A DNA stretch of 64,000 nucleotides from CAVQBP01 sp963723205 (lineage in GTDB: Bacteria; Bacteroidota; Ignavibacteria; Ignavibacteriales; Ignavibacteriaceae): the NCBI GenBank assembly GCA_963723205.1, contig CAVRQC010000041.1, forward strand, positions 472,449 to 536,448. The letters run 5' to 3'. Positions 60,742-64,000 of this stretch are shown here, piece by piece; positions within the stretch are counted from its first letter, which is position 1, and every line of letters begins with the position of its first letter. The notes beneath the pieces were generated by a model. It saw only the letters and a program-made list of their open reading frames with translations, was not told the DNA's origin and searched no databases. Both the position numbers and the translations under genes were made by a program.

Positions 60742-61557
60742 TTGCTCAAAGAAGAGGAAAAAAGAATTGAGCACACAGTTTCAAAAATCAAACACCGGAT
60801 TGCTGTTTTCAGCGGTAAAGGAGGAGTAGGGAAAACTACAATAAGTGTTAACATGGCTTTCTGTTTTCAGATGGAAGGTTTTTCCACCGGAATACTGGAT
60901 GCAGACATTACCGGACCTAATGTAGCTAAAATGTTAGGTATAAAAGATGAGTTAATATTATTAAACAGCTCTATAATCCCTTTTGAAAAAGATGGTGTTA
61001 AAATGGTTTCCATAGCCGGATTAATTCAACCAGGGCAGCCGGTAATTTGGCGGGGACCTTTGCGGTCAAAATTGATAAGTCAATTTCTCGCCGATGTTGA
61101 CTGGGGTGAGCTGGATTTTCTTATTGCAGATCTTCCACCAGGAACCGGTGACGAAATACTTACTATATCTCAAAAGATGAAACCTGATTATGCCGTAATT
61201 GTTACTACCCCGCAAGAGGTTTCCATTATTGATGCAGAACGTGCTATAAACATGGCAAAAAAATTAGATATACCCTTTATAGGTGTTGTTGAGAATATGT
61301 CCGGGTTCATATGCCCACTTTGTAAAAACAAAATTGATCTTTTCGATTCGGGCGGTGGTAAAAAGTTAGCAGAAGAATATAATGTCCAATTTCTTGGATC
61401 AATTCCGATTGACATTAATGCAAGAATACTTAGTGACAAAGGCAAATCAATTATTATAGAAAAACCAAATTGCGAAGTAACAAAAGCTTTCAAGCAAATT
61501 GCAAACTTAATTGATGAGCATTTTAAGGAAAATATTTTAAAAGAATATAAGCAATGA
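60742..61557 (+). CDS. Mrp/NBP35-family Fe-S carrier ATPase (start uncertain)
   Basis: A 271-aa P-loop ATPase: deviant Walker A VFSGKGGVGKTTISVN, switch IADLPPGTGDEILTI and C-terminal CPLC in GFICPLCKNKIDLF for bridging an Fe-S cluster. It assembles or carries Fe-S or other clusters. The start is unclear: TTG 60742 has no ribosome site, and the only nearby ATG (60728) is out of frame. One extra A in its seven-A run would join it in frame as MKKNILLKEE. It sits in the group with the ferritin-like and KaiC-like genes. Confidence 0.85.
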   Translation: MLKEEEKRIEHTVSKIKHRIAVFSGKGGVGKTTISVNMAFCFQMEGFSTGILDADITGPNVAKMLGIKDELILLNSSIIPFEKDGVKMVSIAGLIQPGQPVIWRGPLRSKLISQFLADVDWGELDFLIADLPPGTGDEILTISQKMKPDYAVIVTTPQEVSIIDAERAINMAKKLDIPFIGVVENMSGFICPLCKNKIDLFDSGGGKKLAEEYNVQFLGSIPIDINARILSDKGKSIIIEKPNCEVTKAFKQIANLIDEHFKENILKEYKQ

Positions 61558-61643
61558 AAGATGGTAAATTTATTAAAGTAATAAAATGAAAAGTGAAATA
61601 TTACTTAATAAAAATTAAATTATTTATCGAATAAGACTGGAAA

Positions 61644-62396
61644 ATGAAAACGCTTAAAACAGATGTAGAGTGGATTGATAAAGCATTACCTGAAGGATTG
61701 CCATTAAATTCATCTACAATTATTTCTGGACCTGGAGGTTCTGGTAAACCTCTAATCGGAGAATTATTTGTTTCCGCATGGTTAAAAAAAGGCGGCAGTG
61801 TCATGTTTATGTCACTGCAATATCCAGATACTGAATTTATTGTAAAAAGTATTAAAAAAATCACAGGTTTAAACTTAAATGATTATGCGGATAAATTTAT
61901 TTTCTTACAGCTTGACGTAGGAATTTCTGGTCTATTTAATGGTAAAAATATAATAAGAGCTAATCTTGTTAAACCTGCAGTGTGGGATGAAGCATTAAGA
62001 ATTGCCAAAGCAAAATTGCCAAATGAAGAATCGGGGATCTTAATTTTTGGTTCCGCACTTAACCTATTGCTTTTTTCTCCTACTTATGGTGATGCCATAT
62101 ATGATAAAATGAAAGAAACGATTAGTTCTGATAAATCCAATACTTATATTTTTGCTGTCAGTACTTCTGCAAAAGCTAAACAAATTTCCGAGCTCGAAAA
62201 ACCCGCTGATAATCTGATCATTTCCCATACAGAAAAAGATCCATTCCGTATAATTATGAAAGTAGTGAGAATTAAAGATTTACCATTTGATTCAAATGAA
62301 GTAACAGTGCCAATATCATCAGATATTTTAACAGATATAAAAGAAACTGCCGATCACAGAAGAAGGATTGTTATATCGGCTATCTCAAAAATATAA
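61644..62396 (+). CDS. KaiC/RecA-superfamily ATPase-like protein with altered P-loop
   Basis: A 250-aa protein. It starts like KaiC-type proteins (TDVEWIDKALPEGLPLNSSTIISG) and its P-loop reads GPGGSGKP, with Pro where Thr/Ser is normally needed for Mg2+. The Walker-B-like region is GILIFGSALNLLLF, lacking an acidic residue. It therefore probably no longer hydrolyses ATP but may still bind nucleotide or a partner. The stop overlaps the cupin start region (TAATG). Function unknown; linked by position to the Mrp ATPase and the cupin/radical SAM genes. Confidence 0.6.
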   Translation: MKTLKTDVEWIDKALPEGLPLNSSTIISGPGGSGKPLIGELFVSAWLKKGGSVMFMSLQYPDTEFIVKSIKKITGLNLNDYADKFIFLQLDVGISGLFNGKNIIRANLVKPAVWDEALRIAKAKLPNEESGILIFGSALNLLLFSPTYGDAIYDKMKETISSDKSNTYIFAVSTSAKAKQISELEKPADNLIISHTEKDPFRIIMKVVRIKDLPFDSNEVTVPISSDILTDIKETADHRRRIVISAISKI

Positions 62397-62416
62397 TGAA
62401 TGACAAAGGTGAAGAA

Positions 62417-62740
62417 ATGATACACATAGCAAATATTTATGATAAACATGGCTGGAAAAGAGCCTCAGGATATCCTATTGGAACAAGAATGAAAATTTTA
62501 AGGGACGGAAATAGTGCAAAAACCATATTGTTAAAGTTACCAAAAGGATTTCGAATAGAATCTCATACTCATATTTATAATGAACAGTATTTTGTTTTAG
62601 AAGGAGAATATGAAAGCGAAGGGAAAATTTTTTCTTCGGGTACTTACAGGTTCATTCCAGCACATAAAAATTATGGTCCTTTTACATCAAAAACGGGTGC
62701 AATTATTCTGATAATCCGGGATCCTAAAAATGACTCATGA
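62417..62740 (+). CDS. Cupin-domain protein
   Basis: About 107 aa from the ATG at 62417, which follows AAAGGTG by 5 bases; the earlier ATG at 62396 overlaps the previous stop and lacks such a site. Cupin metal-site pattern: HTHIYNEQYFVLEGEYESEG (His-His-Glu-type) and later GTYRFIPAHKNYGPF. Small cupins of this type bind metals, and some belong to the ChrR-like group. It sits between the KaiC-like and radical SAM genes and may modulate their cofactor work. Confidence 0.75.
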   Translation: MIHIANIYDKHGWKRASGYPIGTRMKILRDGNSAKTILLKLPKGFRIESHTHIYNEQYFVLEGEYESEGKIFSSGTYRFIPAHKNYGPFTSKTGAIILIIRDPKNDS

Positions 62741-62763
62741 AATAAGGACAGAATGGTAAAATT

Positions 62764-63705
62764 ATGTCAATTGTATTCGGACCAATACCGTCTCGCAGAT
62801 TAGGAAGAAGTCTGGGAATAAACAATATTCCTCCCAAAGTCTGTACTTATTCCTGTATTTACTGCCAATTGGGAAATACAGATTATATGTCTTTGAAAAG
62901 GAGGAATTTTTTTTCGCTTGAAAAAATTTATGACGAAGCTGCTGAAAAAGTCTATCAATTAAAAAAGAGAGGTGAAAAAATCGATTATTTAACTTTTGTT
63001 CCCGACGGTGAACCAACTATCGATATTAATCTGGGAAAAACAATTGAAAAATTAAAAAAATTAGAAATTAAAATAGCTGTTATATCTAACGCATCTCTGA
63101 TTTGGATTAAAGAAGTTCAGCATGATTTACTGCAGGCGGATTGGGTCTCACTTAAAATTGATTCCGTTATCGAAAATATATGGAAGAAAATAAATAGACC
63201 GCACGGCATTCTAAAGCTTAAAAAGATAATCCAGGGCATAGAAGAGTTTGCTGCAACTTTCAAAGGCATACTGGCAACCGAAACAATGCTCGTGAAAGAT
63301 GTGAATGATAGCGAAGAATCAATTATTAAAACTGCAGAACTAATAAAATATATAAATCCCGAAAAAGCGTACATACTCGTTCCCACCAGACCCCCGGCTG
63401 AAAACTGGGTAAAAATACCGGATGAACGTGAATTAAATGCAGCTTACCAGGTTTTTAGAACTTTAAATATTGATACCGAATTGTTGATTCAACATGAGGG
63501 AATTGAGTTTACTTACACTTCCAATGCTGAAAAAGAATTATTAAGCATTCTTGCAGTTCATCCAATGCGAAAAGATGCCGTTGAAGAGTTTATAAAAAAA
63601 GCTAATGCAAATAATAGTGCAATTTTTTCTCTAATTGGATCTGAATCAATTAAAGAAGTTCAATATAACAACAATATTTATTATTTAAAAAACTTAAGGA
63701 GATAA
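62764..63705 (+). CDS. Radical SAM protein
   Basis: A 313-aa radical SAM enzyme. The cluster motif CTYSCIYCQLG (Cx3Cx2C, with residues about 21-31) follows a short N-terminal region (IVFGPIPSRRLGRSLGINNIPP). Radical SAM barrel elements continue with PDGEPTIDINLG and ISNASLIW. The last about 60 residues look like a winged helix (LLSILAVHPMRKDAVEEFIKKAN). Members of this family lie next to NifX-fold, Mrp and DUF134/DUF5320 genes in many anaerobes, with no proven reaction. It is followed 3 bases later by the DUF5320 gene. Confidence 0.85.
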   Translation: MSIVFGPIPSRRLGRSLGINNIPPKVCTYSCIYCQLGNTDYMSLKRRNFFSLEKIYDEAAEKVYQLKKRGEKIDYLTFVPDGEPTIDINLGKTIEKLKKLEIKIAVISNASLIWIKEVQHDLLQADWVSLKIDSVIENIWKKINRPHGILKLKKIIQGIEEFAATFKGILATETMLVKDVNDSEESIIKTAELIKYINPEKAYILVPTRPPAENWVKIPDERELNAAYQVFRTLNIDTELLIQHEGIEFTYTSNAEKELLSILAVHPMRKDAVEEFIKKANANNSAIFSLIGSESIKEVQYNNNIYYLKNLRR

Positions 63706-63708
63706 ATC

Positions 63709-63933
63709 ATGCCAAATTTAGATAGAACAGGGCCGCAAGGAAAAGGTCCTTTAACTGGAGGAAGACGAGGACACTGCCGGGATAATAGAAGTGAAAAATC
63801 TGAAAACAAATCTATTGAAAATGAAGAAACAGTTTATGGCTTTGGCTTCGGAAGAAAATCTGGGAATAGCAATCGCGGAAGAGGTCAAGGTAACAGACAG
63901 CGCGGAATGGGTAGAGGCTTTGGAAGAAAATAA
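63709..63933 (+). CDS. DUF5320 domain-containing small protein
   Basis: 74 aa, starting MPNLDRTGPQGKGPLTGGRRGHCR, the DUF5320 signature, with a Gly/Arg-rich tail (FGRKSGNSNRGRGQGNRQRG). It is found in anaerobes beside NifX-fold proteins and is probably a small partner of them. It has a GGAG ribosome site before the ATG and lies 3 bases after the radical SAM gene and 12 bases before the next NifX-fold gene. Confidence 0.8.
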   Translation: MPNLDRTGPQGKGPLTGGRRGHCRDNRSEKSENKSIENEETVYGFGFGRKSGNSNRGRGQGNRQRGMGRGFGRK

Positions 63934-63945
63934 ATTTCTAATAAC

Positions 63946-64000
63946 ATGAAAATTGCTGTACCATCAATGGGAAATAATTTGGAGTCATTTGTAAGTAATA
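63946..64000 (+). CDS. NifX-fold protein, 3' truncated by window edge
   Basis: Only 18 residues are visible: MKIAVPSMGNNLESFVSN. They match the first strand and loop of the NifB/NifX family (AVPS...G...L), and the position after DUF5320 is the usual one for a NifX-type gene. It would be the third member of this family in the window. Confidence 0.6.
   Translation, partial: MKIAVPSMGNNLESFVSN

Noticed and set aside
1..64000. tRNA, rRNA, CRISPR arrays, riboswitches
   Set aside because: No cloverleaf-like sequence, rRNA segment, regularly spaced repeat array or recognisable riboswitch leader was found by eye.

Overview
This is an AT-rich window of bacterial chromosome. One secreted protein (2043..3392) ends in a type IX secretion C-terminal sorting domain of the 'NYPNPFNPST' kind. 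An ECF sigma / DUF4252 operon, two GT9 glycosyltransferases and many genes with short A/T-rich spacers also fit a member of the Bacteroidota/Chlorobi (FCB) group, most likely an Ignavibacteria- or Kapabacteria-like lineage. That placement is an inference from gene content; no rRNA, tRNA or CRISPR is visible.

The main feature is one co-oriented minus-strand supercluster (about 20.4-48.8 kb) that encodes essentially the whole dissimilatory sulfate-reduction pathway. In the direction of transcription it reads: YeiH-type sulfate exporter-like protein, a 49-aa membrane peptide, dsrA, dsrB, dsrD, dsrN, a ferritin-like protein, dsrL, dsrC, an RsbRD-domain protein, dsrM, dsrK, dsrJ, dsrO, dsrP, a CoA-disulfide-reductase/rhodanese fusion, hemA, a cytidylate-kinase-like/BON gene (frameshifted), qmoA, qmoB, sat, aprB, aprA, a zinc-ribbon protein, a YkgJ-type Cys-cluster protein and qmoC. 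Sat activates sulfate to APS and AprBA reduces APS to sulfite with electrons from QmoABC. DsrAB with DsrC makes the DsrC trisulfide, DsrMKJOP returns electrons from the membrane, and DsrL could link DsrAB to NAD(P)H. DsrD (a reductive marker) with DsrL (best known from sulfur oxidisers), and the absence of DsrEFH, make the direction of the pathway an interesting question. Spacers inside the cluster carry strong inverted repeats and an iterated low-complexity element.

The left flank (0-20 kb) is mixed: the tail of a C_GCAxxG_C_C protein, a Big_5-like lipoprotein, a T9SS-secreted BNR protein, a HipA-like kinase with DUF3037, a tandem L7/L12-CTD membrane protein, an NhaC antiporter, an MscS channel, a two-subunit molybdenum hydroxylase (IorAB-like), a proline-iminopeptidase-like hydrolase, an Fsr-like MFS transporter, two GT9 enzymes, a homocysteine methyltransferase, IspE, and a sigma / anti-sigma / DUF4252 operon.

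The right flank (48.9-64 kb) starts with a degenerate transposase-like zinc-ribbon protein. It then becomes a redox/metallocofactor island: DUF134 regulator, three NifX-fold proteins, TrmO-like enzyme, response regulator, a PAS-sigma54 activator with matching candidate operator sites, FAD disulfide reductase, 1-Cys peroxiredoxin, DUF89 protein, octaheme cytochrome c, ferritin-like protein, Mrp ATPase, KaiC-like protein with an altered P-loop, cupin, radical SAM protein and DUF5320 protein. This gene set resembles the Mrp/orange-protein neighbourhoods of anaerobes, and its role here is unknown.
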